Shown here: positions 10,394 through 19,737 of the stretch, one piece after another | How positions within the stretch are numbered: position 1 is the stretch's first letter | Layout of the letters: each line of letters opens with the position of its first letter | From: Methanolobus mangrovi | Lineage (GTDB): Archaea; Halobacteriota; Methanosarcinia; Methanosarcinales; Methanosarcinaceae | Assembly: GCF_031312535.1 (NCBI RefSeq) | Contig: NZ_CP133594.1 | Location: forward strand, 186,001-250,000 | DNA: 64,000 nucleotides | Direction: 5' to 3' | Notes under the pieces: generated by a model | What the model saw: the letters and a program-made list of their open reading frames with translations, nothing else | Database searches by the model: none | What the model was told of the DNA's origin: nothing | Translations under genes and position numbers: made by a program

Positions 10394-11596
10394 ATGATAG
10401 GTATTTCAAAACTCTATTGCAGAACCGTGGAGCCCTCGGATGCACTTCGCTATGGGCGTGATTCAAAAAAACTTCCATCCCACCTCCTCCAGTTCTCAAA
10501 AGATAAAAAAACGGTTGTAGTGTGGAATGTTACTCAGCGCTGCAACCTCAAATGTGTTCATTGTTATGCACATTCAAAGGATATTGATTACAAAAATGAG
10601 CTTACGCTTGAGCAAGGCAAGGCACTCATAGATGATCTTGCTGATTTTGGATGTCCTGCTATTTTGTTCTCAGGAGGGGAACCCCTGATGAGAAAAGATC
10701 TTCCTGAACTGGCAGGTTATGCCACATCAAAGGGCATAAGAGCTGTGATCTCCACCAACGGAACCATGATCACGCCGGAAATAGCAAGGAAGCTCAAAGA
10801 CATTGGCCTTTCCTACGTAGGGATATCCATTGATGGTATGCGTGAGACCAACGATAAATTCCGTGGCATCGAAGGCTCTTTTGACAGGGCAATGCAAGGT
10901 CTTCATAACTGCCAGAAAGAAGGAATCAAAGTTGGACTGCGTTTTACTATCAATCGCCATAATGTACATGATATTCCGGCAATATTTGATCTGATAGAAA
11001 GGGAAAACATCCCTCGTATCTGTTTCTACCACCTTGTATATTCAGGACGTGGTTCTGATATGATCAACGAGGATCTGTCCCTTGAAGAAAGCCGTCAGAC
11101 TGTAGACCTCCTGATAGATAAGACCAGGGACCTGCACAGCAAGGGTAAAATGGTGGAAGTCCTCACAGTTGATAATCATTGTGATGGTCCGTACATATAC
11201 CTGCGTCTTCTGAAAGAGGATCCAGAGAGAGCTGCTGAAGTTTTAGAACTCCTGAACATGAACAGAGGCAATTCTTCCGGAATTGGCTTTGGCTGTGTAT
11301 CATGGGATGGTTCTGTTCATCCTGATCAGTTCTGGAGACATCACTCCTTTGGAAACATAAAGGACCGCAAGTTCAGTGAAATATGGAGAGATACCACTGA
11401 TGAACTAATGGCAGGACTTAAGGACCGCAAGCCGCTTATCAAGGAAAATGCAGACAGGTGTGCCAAATGCAAATGGTTTGATGTATGTAACGGTAACTTC
11501 CGTGTACGTGCTGAATCTGTTTATAGCAATATATGGGCAGATGATCCGGCATGCTACCTTAGTAATGAAGAGATCGGTTACGATGATTTCCAGTAA
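10394..11596 (+). CDS. ahbC: 12,18-didecarboxysiroheme deacetylase (radical SAM, AhbC)
   Basis: Radical SAM enzyme of the alternative heme pathway: it removes the acetate side chains of 12,18-didecarboxysiroheme to give iron-coproporphyrin III. The 400-residue protein has the [4Fe-4S]-SAM motif C50-x3-C54-x2-C57 (CNLKCVHC), the SAM-binding GGEP (FSGGEPLM), and a SPASM-like C-terminal set with C356, C359 and C365 for auxiliary clusters. The N-terminus MIGISKLYC matches my memory of the Methanosarcina AhbC group. It sits about 120 bases after hemD, linking siroheme and heme synthesis; ahbA, ahbB and ahbD are not in the window. AhbD is the main alternative, but the C-terminal layout favours AhbC. 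Confidence 0.85.
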   Translation: MIGISKLYCRTVEPSDALRYGRDSKKLPSHLLQFSKDKKTVVVWNVTQRCNLKCVHCYAHSKDIDYKNELTLEQGKALIDDLADFGCPAILFSGGEPLMRKDLPELAGYATSKGIRAVISTNGTMITPEIARKLKDIGLSYVGISIDGMRETNDKFRGIEGSFDRAMQGLHNCQKEGIKVGLRFTINRHNVHDIPAIFDLIERENIPRICFYHLVYSGRGSDMINEDLSLEESRQTVDLLIDKTRDLHSKGKMVEVLTVDNHCDGPYIYLRLLKEDPERAAEVLELLNMNRGNSSGIGFGCVSWDGSVHPDQFWRHHSFGNIKDRKFSEIWRDTTDELMAGLKDRKPLIKENADRCAKCKWFDVCNGNFRVRAESVYSNIWADDPACYLSNEEIGYDDFQ

Positions 11597-11606
11597 CCGT
11601 TCTTTT

Positions 11607-11708
11607 TCAGGTATGCATCTGTGGGATCATATAGTCTACTAATACATATGCCATGATTACCATTATAATGGCCAGAAATGCAAATTTAAATACGAGTTTT
11701 ACGATCAT
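11607..11708 (-). CDS. Putative 33-residue single-span membrane peptide
   Basis: Frame ATG 11708 to TGA 11607 encodes 33 residues with one hydrophobic span (KFAFLAIIMVIMAYVLVDYM), a basic N-terminus (MIVKLVFK) and a short polar tail. A purine-rich site (AAAGAGATGA) lies about 8 bases upstream. It is on the same strand as, and about 120 bases downstream of, the superoxide reductase gene, beyond the terminator at 11775-11803. It could be a real small membrane protein or chance; its composition argues for real. Confidence 0.4.
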   Translation of the reverse strand: MIVKLVFKFAFLAIIMVIMAYVLVDYMIPQMHT

Positions 11709-11774
11709 GCATTCATCTCTTTACTTTTCATCGGCTTTCAGGATGCCTTTGTTTAAGGGTGGAGATGAACACGT

Positions 11775-11803
11775 ATAAAAAAGATGTGGCAACCGATGCC
11801 ACA
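11775..11803 (-). terminator. Hairpin terminator of the superoxide reductase transcript
   Basis: On the minus strand TGTGGCA and TGCCACA (7 bp, 11785-11791 and 11797-11803) form a stem with a 5-base loop followed by TCTTTTTTATA. It lies 25 bases after the stop of the superoxide reductase gene. Confidence 0.65.
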
Positions 11804-11828
11804 AATACTATATTTTTAATAAACAGAA

Positions 11829-12179
11829 TCAAACTTCTATACAGTTCTGCCATACACCGTGAACGTTGCAGTATTCAAGAGCGCAGAATGACTTGAAGTC
11901 ATCGATGTTGTTCACGTGGAAAGTTGCAACAGGGTCGGTGTGTACTGGTTCGAAGGTCATTTTTCCAAAGTTGACTGTTTTTCCTTCTTTAGTAACGCCG
12001 TAGAGTTCTACCCATTCGATATGATGTTCGACTGTGTTTGGGTGTGGCACTTCTTTTCCGACGACTACTCGTACAAAGTCAGCTTTTGATTGTCCATGTC
12101 CTCTGATAAGCTCTATCTCAGGAACATGTTTCTCTTTACCTTCAACATCCTTCCCTTTTAAAATATCTCCGAATTCCAT
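11829..12179 (-). CDS. sor: Superoxide reductase (neelaredoxin, class II desulfoferrodoxin)
   Basis: Reduces superoxide to hydrogen peroxide at a non-heme Fe(His4Cys) centre. At 116 residues it lacks the N-terminal rubredoxin-like Fe(Cys4) domain of class I enzymes. The E16-K17-H18 motif with the catalytic lysine, H46, H52, and the C-terminal C104-x2-H107 (EYCNVHG) supply the expected ligands. It is last in a minus-strand group after a DsrE-like protein and ferritin (33-base gap to ferritin), a sensible unit for oxygen and iron stress in an anaerobe. Confidence 0.92.
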   Translation of the reverse strand: MEFGDILKGKDVEGKEKHVPEIELIRGHGQSKADFVRVVVGKEVPHPNTVEHHIEWVELYGVTKEGKTVNFGKMTFEPVHTDPVATFHVNNIDDFKSFCALEYCNVHGVWQNCIEV

Positions 12180-12212
12180 ATTTTCACCTTTTAATGTAAT
12201 AGTAATTTTTTA

Positions 12213-12722
12213 TTATTCCTTTGCAGGCGGATTGAAAACTCTTGCTTCAAGTTCCTTGTCAATCATGAAAAGGCCGTTCCCGTCCTTGCCTACAAGTTTG
12301 AGCTTTGCTATCATTTCATTATCATTTGCTTCTTCCTCTATCTGCTCTGTAACGAACCACTGGAGGAATATCTGGGTTGCGTAATCCTTTTCTTCATTTG
12401 CAAGGTCTACAAGTCCATGTATTGACTTTGTTATGAACTGCTCATGCTTCAATGTTGCTTCAAACATCTCTAATGGAGTTCCAAAGTTTCCTGGCGGCTT
12501 TTCGATGGCATTCAGGACTACTTTTTCACCCTGATTGTTCACGTAGTCATATATCTTCATGGCATGACTCATTTCTTCATTGTACTGAACCATGAACCAG
12601 TTGGCAAAACCATTAAGTCCTACGTAGCTACAGTGTGCTGACATGTCCATGTAAAGAAATGCAGAGTACATTTCCTTATTGATCTGCCCGTTAAGGGCTT
12701 CTGTCATCTTTTTGCTTATCAT
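12213..12722 (-). CDS. ftn: Non-heme ferritin
   Basis: Iron-storage ferritin subunit of 169 residues that forms a 24-mer, oxidises Fe(II) at a di-iron centre and stores mineral. Ferroxidase ligands E17, E50 and H53 (EEMSH) are in place, and a second helix pair carries E and Q residues (QWFVTEQIEEE). Bacterial-type Ftn rather than heme-binding Bfr. It is between the DsrE-like gene and superoxide reductase; iron sequestration limits Fenton chemistry from the peroxide that superoxide reductase makes. Confidence 0.93.
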   Translation of the reverse strand: MISKKMTEALNGQINKEMYSAFLYMDMSAHCSYVGLNGFANWFMVQYNEEMSHAMKIYDYVNNQGEKVVLNAIEKPPGNFGTPLEMFEATLKHEQFITKSIHGLVDLANEEKDYATQIFLQWFVTEQIEEEANDNEMIAKLKLVGKDGNGLFMIDKELEARVFNPPAKE

Positions 12723-12752
12723 TTACTTTCTCCATTATTGATTTTTAGATAA

Positions 12753-13103
12753 TTAGAATACAACAATTTCGTAGCCTTCATCCATATATCGTGACATGCT
12801 TGGATGTCCGAACATTTCATCACACAATGGCAAAAGCTGCTGCTTTGCACTTTCAAGACTCTCCATTTTAGCTGCACAGGCCATGCATACGCAGTCTATC
12901 AATCCTGCATCCTTTGCTTTTGTGTAAAGGTTGGTAAAGGGTCTTTTCACATCTTCTGCTTCTTTTACAAGGCGTGTTGCAGAACCTTCTATGATCAATT
13001 TGACATCATAGCCTTTCTCTTTCAAATCAAGTGTATTCATTAAAGCATGAATGAAACACATTTCCTCCCCATTAAAAGCAAAAACAGCTATCTTTCTGGT
13101 CAT
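12753..13103 (-). CDS. DsrE/DsrF-like small protein
   Basis: A 116-residue alpha/beta protein that starts TRKIAVFAFNGEEMCFIHALMNTLDL and has DVKLIIEGSATRLV and CMACAAKM in the middle, the pattern of DsrE-like proteins related to sulfur relay subunits. Cysteines in VCMACAAK could act in redox or sulfur transfer, but the true DsrE catalytic context is not established. It is first in the minus-strand oxidative-stress group, 30 bases before ferritin. The family is likely; the substrate is unknown. Confidence 0.65.
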   Translation of the reverse strand: MTRKIAVFAFNGEEMCFIHALMNTLDLKEKGYDVKLIIEGSATRLVKEAEDVKRPFTNLYTKAKDAGLIDCVCMACAAKMESLESAKQQLLPLCDEMFGHPSMSRYMDEGYEIVVF

Positions 13104-13615
13104 AGGATCACCTTATGTGGTAATTTACCTCGCCTTCCCCTTTGAACTATTGAATAGATTTGTATAAAGTGTTTTCGGTTTCCTGATATTTTTATTCAAA
13201 GTACGAAGGTACCGTTGCAAAATGATTCTATTCTCTGAAAGAACAAAATAGCAGAAGAATACTAAATTCTCCTCCTAAATGTTTTGTCCATTTGCATATG
13301 ACTGGGCATACAATAGGACACATGGTCCAGGCGGCACCATCAAACATTCGTCAAGGAAATGTTTGCTTTCAATCGTACACCAGTGACCTTTTGTCCATTC
13401 TGGGTAATCTGTAAGGTATTCTGTCGTGCAGGAACTTGCCTCTTTTTGAAAACATTTGAAGGTTCTGCTCCTTTATGTTTGTTATACTGTCTGTAGGGTC
13501 AGTATCTTTGGTTCTAACCAGATAATTTAAATAATCTGACACCACTTAGGATAAAAAAACACAATCAATACATTCAATTACGATATTAATTGATTATACT
13601 TATCGGAGAGTCACA
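13104..13615. other. Gap between the DsrE-like gene and valS
   Basis: 512 bases between divergent genes. It holds the broken small gene at 13275-13455 (minus strand) and, nearer valS, AT-rich promoter-like sequence (GATAATTTAAATAATC at about 13519-13534). I see no RNA gene or repeat. Confidence 0.5.
13275..13455 (-). pseudogene. Small Cys-containing gene with a one-base frameshift
   Basis: ATG 13455 has an upstream AAGGAG, but its frame is lost after four codons. If one A is removed from the A5 run right after ATGTTTTC, the frame continues for about 59 residues: a peptide with four cysteines containing EYLTDYPEWTKGHWCTIES and DECLMVPPGPCVLLYAQSY, ending at TAG 13275. In the intact long frame there is no ATG, GTG or TTG upstream of the conserved-looking part. 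I do not recognise the family. Either the gene recently decayed, it uses programmed slippage, or the read has an extra A. Confidence 0.5.
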
Positions 13616-16207
13616 ATGACCATTCCAAAAGAATATGACCCACACATTATAGAGCCTAAATGGCGTGATTCATGGAATATGTCCATGTATCATTTCGACT
13701 GGAAAGATGAAAGCAGACCCCAGTTCATAATTGATACGCCACCACCATATCCTACTGGCAATTTCCATATTGGTAACTCCCTTAACTGGTGTTACATCGA
13801 TTTTGTTGCAAGATACAAGCGTATGTGTGGATATAATGTGATGTTCCCGCAGGGATGGGACTGCCACGGTCTTCCTACGGAAGTGAAAGTAGAAGAAATC
13901 CATGGTATCACAAAGAACGAGGTTCCAAGGGAAGAGTTCAGGAACATGTGCCGTGAACTTACTGTTGGCAACATCGAGAAAATGAGGAACACGATGCTCA
14001 ATCTCGGTTTCTCAACTGACTGGAGCAATGAATTTGTGACGATGGAGCCGGAGTACTATTCCAAGACCCAGAGGTCTTTCAGGAAAATGTATGACATGAA
14101 CCGTCTTTACCAGTCCGAACACCCGGTAAACTGGTGTCCAAGATGTGAAACAGCTATTGCTTTTGCAGAAGTTGAATATGATTCAAGGGAAACAAAGCTT
14201 AACTACCTGTATTTTGACGGGCTTCAGATCGCTACATCCAGACCTGAGTTACTTGCAGCATGTGTTGCAGTGGCTATCAATCCGGAAGATGAGCGCTATA
14301 AGGAACACCTGGGCTCAACGGTCAAGGTGCCTCTTTTCGGTCATGACGTCAAGGTTATCGGTGACAAGGATGTAGATCCTGAATTCGGTACCGGTGTAGT
14401 TATGATATGTACCTTTGGTGACAAGCAGGATGTAAGATGGTGGATGGAACACGATCTTCCACTGCGAAAGGCCATTGACAAGAGCGGCCTTATGACTGAT
14501 ATTGCTGGTAAGTACAAGGGAATGTCTATTCCTGAATGTAAGAAAGCCATTATTGAAGACCTTGAAAAAGCAGGTCATCTCTTTGAGCAGAAACCACTTG
14601 AACAGAATGTCGGTATGTGCTGGAGATGCAGCACTCCTATTGAGATCCTTTCCGAACGCCAGTGGTTCATCAAGATAGACACCGATGAGGTGTCAAAGGC
14701 ATCAAATGATATCGAGTGGCTGCCTGAGTATATGAAGGTCAGGCTTGACAACTGGACCAATACAATGGAATGGGACTGGTGTATATCCCGCCAGAGGCTC
14801 TTTGCAACACCAATACCTGTATGGTACTGCAAGCACTGTGACGAGGTAATGGTTGCAAAGGAAGAATGGATGCCTATTGATCCAACACAGCAGCAACCAC
14901 CTGAAGCCTGTAAATGTGGCAGTACTGAGTTTGAAGCCGAAGAGGATGTTCTGGATACATGGATGGATTCATCTATCACAGCACTTCATGTTTCAGGATG
15001 GCTTACTGATCATGAGATGAGGTTGCCTGCACAACTTCGTCCACAGGGACACGATATTATCAGGACCTGGGCATTCTATACAATATTACGCTCTATGGCT
15101 ATAACTGGTAAAAAACCGTGGGATGCCATTTTGGTAAATGGTATGGTGCTTGGAGAAGATGGACACAAGATGAGCAAATCACTTGGTAACGTCATAGCTC
15201 CTGAAGAAGTTATCAAAGACTACAGTGCAGACTCTTTCAGACAATGGGCGGCCATCGGTGGTTCACCAGGGTCTGATGTGATGTTCCGCTGGAAGGATGT
15301 TGTATCTGCATCAAGGTTCTTCACAAAGATGTGGAGTATCTATCGGTTTGCAATGTCTCATCTCGAAGATTACGAGCACTGTGATATGGATGTATCCGAG
15401 CTGAAGATAGTCGACAGGTGGCTTTTCAGTAATCTGAACACTCTTGTAAGATCAGTTACCGGGTCAATGGATGCCTATCAGTTTGACGAGGCATTCAAAG
15501 CTGTCAGGGGTTTCACATGGGATGTCCTTGCAGACAATTATATCGAACTTGTCAAATCACGTCTGTATGGTGATGACGAGTCCGGAAAGAAAGCTGCAAA
15601 ATACACTTTATATGTTGCAATTGACACTCTTTCCCGGTTGCTTGCTCCATTTGCTCCGTTCTTTGCAGAGGAAATGTTCTCTCGTATCGGTGATGGCAGT
15701 GTGCATGTTCATTCATGGCCAAAAGTTTGCGAGTCCATGATAGATGCTGACATTGAGAAGTCCGGTGAATTCATAAAGGATGTTGCAAGCAATGTGAGGA
15801 GATACAAATCCGAGCATGGTATAGCACTCAATGCTCCTCTTGAGAAAATAGAGATATATGGAAGCCTTGCAGACATAACTGATGTACTGGGCGCAACGAA
15901 CTCTCCCGTAGAGGTTATTGCAGGTGAGCCTGATTTCGAGCATGTTCCTGTGAATGTCAAACCTAATATGGGCGTGATCGGTCCGAAATTCAGGGGACAG
16001 GCAAAGGACATAATCAATGCACTGATCGAAGAGAATCCTAAAAAGATCGCTGATGAGATTGCAAAAGGAAAAATAACTGTAAAAGTTAACGGTGATATGC
16101 TTGAACTTGACCCTGAGTGTGTTGAGGTGGAGAAGGAAGTTGTCTCAGCAGGAAGGTCAGTTGATGTTCTTGATATCAGTGGAGTTCCTGTAGTTATTGT
16201 AAGATGA
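13616..16207 (+). CDS. valS: Valyl-tRNA synthetase
   Basis: Class I synthetase of 863 residues that charges tRNA-Val. The HIGH motif appears as HIGN (51-54) in [18 protein letters not shown], the KMSKS motif is at 518-522, and the CP1 editing domain lies between, with zinc-binding pairs WCPRCE, MCWRCS, YCKHCD and CKCGS. PPPYPTG and the [14 protein letters not shown] block point to the archaeal ValS clade rather than IleS or LeuS. It is monocistronic with a terminator hairpin directly after the stop. The start ATG follows GGAGAG. Confidence 0.93.
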   Translation: MTIPKEYDPHIIEPKWRDSWNMSMYHFDWKDESRPQFIIDTPPPYPTGNFHIGNSLNWCYIDFVARYKRMCGYNVMFPQGWDCHGLPTEVKVEEIHGITKNEVPREEFRNMCRELTVGNIEKMRNTMLNLGFSTDWSNEFVTMEPEYYSKTQRSFRKMYDMNRLYQSEHPVNWCPRCETAIAFAEVEYDSRETKLNYLYFDGLQIATSRPELLAACVAVAINPEDERYKEHLGSTVKVPLFGHDVKVIGDKDVDPEFGTGVVMICTFGDKQDVRWWMEHDLPLRKAIDKSGLMTDIAGKYKGMSIPECKKAIIEDLEKAGHLFEQKPLEQNVGMCWRCSTPIEILSERQWFIKIDTDEVSKASNDIEWLPEYMKVRLDNWTNTMEWDWCISRQRLFATPIPVWYCKHCDEVMVAKEEWMPIDPTQQQPPEACKCGSTEFEAEEDVLDTWMDSSITALHVSGWLTDHEMRLPAQLRPQGHDIIRTWAFYTILRSMAITGKKPWDAILVNGMVLGEDGHKMSKSLGNVIAPEEVIKDYSADSFRQWAAIGGSPGSDVMFRWKDVVSASRFFTKMWSIYRFAMSHLEDYEHCDMDVSELKIVDRWLFSNLNTLVRSVTGSMDAYQFDEAFKAVRGFTWDVLADNYIELVKSRLYGDDESGKKAAKYTLYVAIDTLSRLLAPFAPFFAEEMFSRIGDGSVHVHSWPKVCESMIDADIEKSGEFIKDVASNVRRYKSEHGIALNAPLEKIEIYGSLADITDVLGATNSPVEVIAGEPDFEHVPVNVKPNMGVIGPKFRGQAKDIINALIEENPKKIADEIAKGKITVKVNGDMLELDPECVEVEKEVVSAGRSVDVLDISGVPVVIVR

Positions 16208-16215
16208 AGTTTTTA

Positions 16216-16260
16216 AGGATGCATTATGCGGACCCTGTCCGCATAAACTTTAAGAGCATC
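16216..16260 (+). terminator. Two-part hairpin after valS
   Basis: A perfect 10-bp stem TTATGCGGAC/GTCCGCATAA (16223-16245, loop CCT) sits inside an outer GGATGC/GCATCC pair (16216-16221 and 16255-16260). It begins 9 bases after the valS stop. It lacks a long T-run, so it may be a 3'-end stabiliser as much as a terminator. Confidence 0.5.
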
Positions 16261-16335
16261 CGCCACTTATTTTAGCATAGTAATTATCAGGGTAACAACA
16301 ATCGGGTAATATTTATCTGTTTGACAGGTGATTAG

Positions 16336-16818
16336 TTGAAAATAAAATCCAGGGTCCAGCTAAGAAAATCAGCAAAGAATCAACTCTTGAGTGATATTAC
16401 TTCTATTTTTGGTGAAGCGGTAAAGAAGCTCGAAAGCAGCAAGTTTGAAACGGCAAACATCGATGATATGTCCCTCATACTTGTTGATGGGGAACCGCTG
16501 CTGTTCCAGATAAATGGCTTTTACTTCCCTACTGTAAAAGGTGTCCTTAAGCTGGGTTTGATGAAGAATGTGGTGACAGTAGATTCTGGTGCTGTTCGTT
16601 TTGTTATAAACGGTGCTGATATTATGTGTCCGGGAATTGTTGATGCTGATCCTGATATAAGGGAGAATGACCCTGTTATCATAATTGAAGAAGCTCATAG
16701 CAAACCTCTGGCCATTGGGACAGCTTTGATGCCGGGGGCAGAAATGAAAGGAAATAAAGGCAAAGCTGTAAAGTCCATCCATTACGTGGGTGACAAGCTC
16801 TGGAACTTTGACATCTGA
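16336..16818 (+). CDS. PUA-domain RNA-binding protein
   Basis: 160 residues with an N-terminal alpha/beta part and a C-terminal PUA domain (from about residue 75: VVTVDSGAVRFVINGADIMCPGIVDADPDIRENDPVIIIEE), the arrangement of archaeal relatives of MCT-1/Tma20, which act with ribosomes in eukaryotes. Start is TTG with AGGTGAT 5 bases upstream. RNA target unknown; a tRNA or ribosome role is inferred from the domain. Confidence 0.75.
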   Translation: MKIKSRVQLRKSAKNQLLSDITSIFGEAVKKLESSKFETANIDDMSLILVDGEPLLFQINGFYFPTVKGVLKLGLMKNVVTVDSGAVRFVINGADIMCPGIVDADPDIRENDPVIIIEEAHSKPLAIGTALMPGAEMKGNKGKAVKSIHYVGDKLWNFDI

Positions 16819-16948
16819 AAGAAATCATTAAAATAGGATGAGTTTTAATATAAATAGCAGCAACAGTTCATATATAACGTCAGGTAACGTTTTAAGTAGT
16901 AGTGATATTATTAATATAACAATGTTTTTGAATACATGAGGGCGAATT

Positions 16949-17329
16949 ATGGCAAATATCGTGAACAAATTATTTGGTAGCAGCAGCAAAAGCTCAACCA
17001 CTGAGGATGAATATACAGAACTTGACCTCACCAAGTATGAAGAAGTAATGGATGATGAACCTGCAGAAACCTATATTCGGGTTGCAGAGCTCACAAACCT
17101 CAACGAGCTGACCTCACTCAAAAAAGAGATATATGACGGTAATATCGTAATGATCGATATATCCAACATCAAAGTGGACAAGTTATTACTTGACCGTGCT
17201 TTGAAGGACCTCAAGGAGGTCGTGATGGATGTACATGGCGATATCGCCGGCATCAAGGAAGACCAGGTGCTTGTAACACCGATGGGTATCAAGATCGACA
17301 GGTCAAAGATCACTGGTGGCAGATATTGA
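16949..17329 (+). CDS. sepF: Cell division protein SepF (archaeal type)
   Basis: SepF anchors FtsZ filaments to the membrane; in archaea with FtsZ it replaces FtsA. The 126-residue protein has a short N-terminus (MANIVNKLFG) fit for a membrane-targeting helix, an acidic variable linker (about 16-40) and the core alpha/beta SepF domain (YIRVAELTNLNELTSLKKEIYDGNIVMIDISNI through GIKIDRSKITGGRY). Its stop overlaps the TTG start of the zinc-finger gene that follows (TTGA), so they are translationally coupled. A TATA-like TTTAATATAAATAG lies about 95 bases upstream. Confidence 0.88.
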   Translation: MANIVNKLFGSSSKSSTTEDEYTELDLTKYEEVMDDEPAETYIRVAELTNLNELTSLKKEIYDGNIVMIDISNIKVDKLLLDRALKDLKEVVMDVHGDIAGIKEDQVLVTPMGIKIDRSKITGGRY

Positions 17330-17964
17330 TAGATAGAGACTCCTGCCATAGTTTTGAAACGAGAACGTCATGTCCGCTTTGCCATGAAGATCTGGTGATC
17401 AGTTGGCAAGGCGATGATATCCCTTATTTTGGCGAAGTGATGTATATTACTGCATTGTGTAAATGCAGCTTCAGATTCGCTGATACCATTATTCTTTCCC
17501 AGAAAGAACCAATGAGGTATGAGTTGAATGTAGAGGGTCTTGAGGATCTCAACAGCAGGGTCATACGTTCCACTTCCGGTACCATTAGGATACCTGAGCT
17601 TGGGATTGACGTAGAACCCGGTTCAATCTCCGATTCTTATATCACCAATATTGAAGGTGTTCTTGACAGGATATACAAAGTAGTCATCACTGCAACCAAA
17701 TGGTCAGTGGACGATGAAGAGAAACATTCCAAGGGGCTTGAGATACAAAAAGCCCTGGAAGAGGCTATGGATGGTAAAAGGTCCCTTACTGTTATTATAG
17801 AGGATCCTTTTGGCAATAGTGCTATTATTTCTGACAAAGCTAAATCCTGTGTACTCTCTTCTGAAGATATGGCACATCTCAAGACCGGGATGATTGTCTT
17901 TGATGTGAATTCTTCAGAGATGGAACTTGATGCAAGTGACTCTGAGCATCAACTAAAGGAATGA
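17326..17964 (+). CDS. ZPR1-type zinc-finger protein
   Basis: 212 residues with CPLC and a later CKCSF metal-binding pair, then the ZPR1 beta domain (SRVIRSTSGTIRIPELGIDVEPGSISDSYITNIEGVLDRI and LTVIIEDPFGNSAI). Eukaryotic ZPR1 binds translation factor eEF1A; the archaeal role is not known. TTG start overlaps the sepF stop, and this coupling to a division gene is conserved enough to be worth noting. The stop lies inside the terminator stem. Confidence 0.85.
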   Translation: MIDRDSCHSFETRTSCPLCHEDLVISWQGDDIPYFGEVMYITALCKCSFRFADTIILSQKEPMRYELNVEGLEDLNSRVIRSTSGTIRIPELGIDVEPGSISDSYITNIEGVLDRIYKVVITATKWSVDDEEKHSKGLEIQKALEEAMDGKRSLTVIIEDPFGNSAIISDKAKSCVLSSEDMAHLKTGMIVFDVNSSEMELDASDSEHQLKE

Positions 17965-17988
17965 TATTTTCATTCCTGCTTTTTTTAT
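17957..17988 (+). terminator. Terminator of the sepF operon
   Basis: AGGAATG (17957-17963) and CATTCCT (17971-17977) form a 7-bp stem overlapping the ZPR1-type stop codon, followed by GCTTTTTTTAT. Confidence 0.7.
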
Positions 17989-18246
17989 AAGATACTACTA
18001 AAGTATTCATTTACTTATCCTGTCAACTGGCAGGCGTGAAAGAATGATTGGATGAGGGTATGAAATTCCTTGAATGTTTCCTCATTATAAGCAAAGATAT
18101 ACAATAGGCTTTATCGTCACTCTCATTTTCTCCTTTTTTATTTTCATTTAATCTGTTACGCTTTAAAACCGTGGGCAATGAAAGGAAATGCCTATAAGCA
18201 ATGTATCTATTAATGTAGCCAAAATCAAATTTAAACAGGTGAATAA

Positions 18247-19683
18247 ATGGCAGAGCAAGAAAAAGAGGCTGCGCTTCCTCCAAAAGAGAATTTCAGTGAA
18301 TGGTATAATGACCTGCTTCTAAAGGGTGAGATCATGGACGTACGTTATCCTGTCAAAGGGTTATATGTGTGGTTCCCATTTGGTTTCAACATCAGAAGAA
18401 ATGTTTACGATATCATTCGTAGATTGCTTGATAAAGATCATCAGGAAACCTTGTTCCCACTTCTTATCCCGGAAAATGAGTTCATGAAAGAAGCAGAACA
18501 CATAAAGGGTTTTGAAGAAGAAGTCTATTGGGTAACTCATGGGGGAACTTCTCCGCTGGATGTAAAACTGGCACTCCGTCCTACAAGTGAGACTGCTATA
18601 TATCCAATGTATAAGCTGTGGATCAGGTCTCATGCAGATATGCCTCTTAAGCTCTACCAGATCGTTAATACATTCAGGTACGAGACAAAACACACACGTC
18701 CTCTTATAAGGCTACGTGAGATCACATCTTTTAAGGAAGCGCACACAGTCCATGCTACCTGGGAAGATGCGGCATCGCAGGTTGATGAGGCCATAAGACT
18801 TTATACTGATTTCTACCGCCAGCTTGCTGTTCCTGTACTTGCGTCTAAGAGGCCGGATTGGGATAAGTTCCCGGGTGCGGATTATACAATAGCTACCGAT
18901 GCCCTCATGCCAGATGGTAAGACTCTGCAGGTAGGTACGGCTCATCATCTCGGCGATAATTTTGCGAAGACATTTGACATAACCTATGAGGATGCAGAAG
19001 GTGAGCAGGTCTATGCTTATCAGACCTGCTATGGCATCTCAGAACGTTCTATAGCTTCCATGATATCAATACACGGTGATGATAAAGGTCTGGTTCTTCC
19101 ACCTGCGGTTGCTCCTGTACAGGTTGTAATTATTCCTATCATTTTCAAGAAGCCTGAAGGTGTCCTTGAAGCTTGTGAGGATCTAAAAGCTGCTCTTGAA
19201 GCGGCTGGCATACGTGTAAAAATGGATGCAAGTGACAGTCGTCCTGGTGCCAAGTACTATAAATGGGAAATGCGTGGTGTCCCTGTAAGGCTTGAGCTTG
19301 GTCCAAGGGATCTTAAGAACAATGCAGCAATGCTTGCCCGTCGTGATACTGGTGAGAAGCAGCAGGTGTCCCTTGATAACATCACGGAAGATGTTCTTTC
19401 CCTGCTTGGTGAAATTCATGAGGGTCTGTATGAAAAGGCAAAAGCAAGCGTTCAGGAGCGCATCTTTGAATGTGAGGACATTGCTACTATCAAGGAAAAA
19501 CTTGCTGAGGGTATTGCAAAGGTATTCTGGTGTGGCAATAAGGAATGTGGTTTGAAACTTGAGGAAGATATCGGTGCCGGTATACTTGGTATACCCATTG
19601 ACCAGACAGAAGGCTGTTCCGGTAAATGTCCTGTGTGTGGCTCAGATGCAGACACTCAGGTGTATATTGCCAGGACCTATTGA
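18247..19683 (+). CDS. proS: Prolyl-tRNA synthetase (archaeal/eukaryotic type)
   Basis: Class II synthetase of 478 residues charging tRNA-Pro. Motif 2 ([23 protein letters not shown]), motif 3 region ([18 protein letters not shown]), the anticodon-binding domain and the C-terminal zinc-binding extension (CGNKECG ... CSGKCPVCG) mark the archaeal ProS type without the bacterial insertion domain. ATG start after AACAGGTG. The 280 bases upstream hold no gene I can support. Confidence 0.95.
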   Translation: MAEQEKEAALPPKENFSEWYNDLLLKGEIMDVRYPVKGLYVWFPFGFNIRRNVYDIIRRLLDKDHQETLFPLLIPENEFMKEAEHIKGFEEEVYWVTHGGTSPLDVKLALRPTSETAIYPMYKLWIRSHADMPLKLYQIVNTFRYETKHTRPLIRLREITSFKEAHTVHATWEDAASQVDEAIRLYTDFYRQLAVPVLASKRPDWDKFPGADYTIATDALMPDGKTLQVGTAHHLGDNFAKTFDITYEDAEGEQVYAYQTCYGISERSIASMISIHGDDKGLVLPPAVAPVQVVIIPIIFKKPEGVLEACEDLKAALEAAGIRVKMDASDSRPGAKYYKWEMRGVPVRLELGPRDLKNNAAMLARRDTGEKQQVSLDNITEDVLSLLGEIHEGLYEKAKASVQERIFECEDIATIKEKLAEGIAKVFWCGNKECGLKLEEDIGAGILGIPIDQTEGCSGKCPVCGSDADTQVYIARTY

Positions 19684-19737
19684 AGTTCCTCTGGAAAAAG
19701 TCATATACTCCCTCTAAAATACATCTAGGCGATTGGT

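Noticed and set aside
13616-16207. IleS or LeuS as identity of the 863-residue synthetase
   Set aside because: Length, the [14 protein letters not shown] block and zinc-knuckle layout fit archaeal ValS best.
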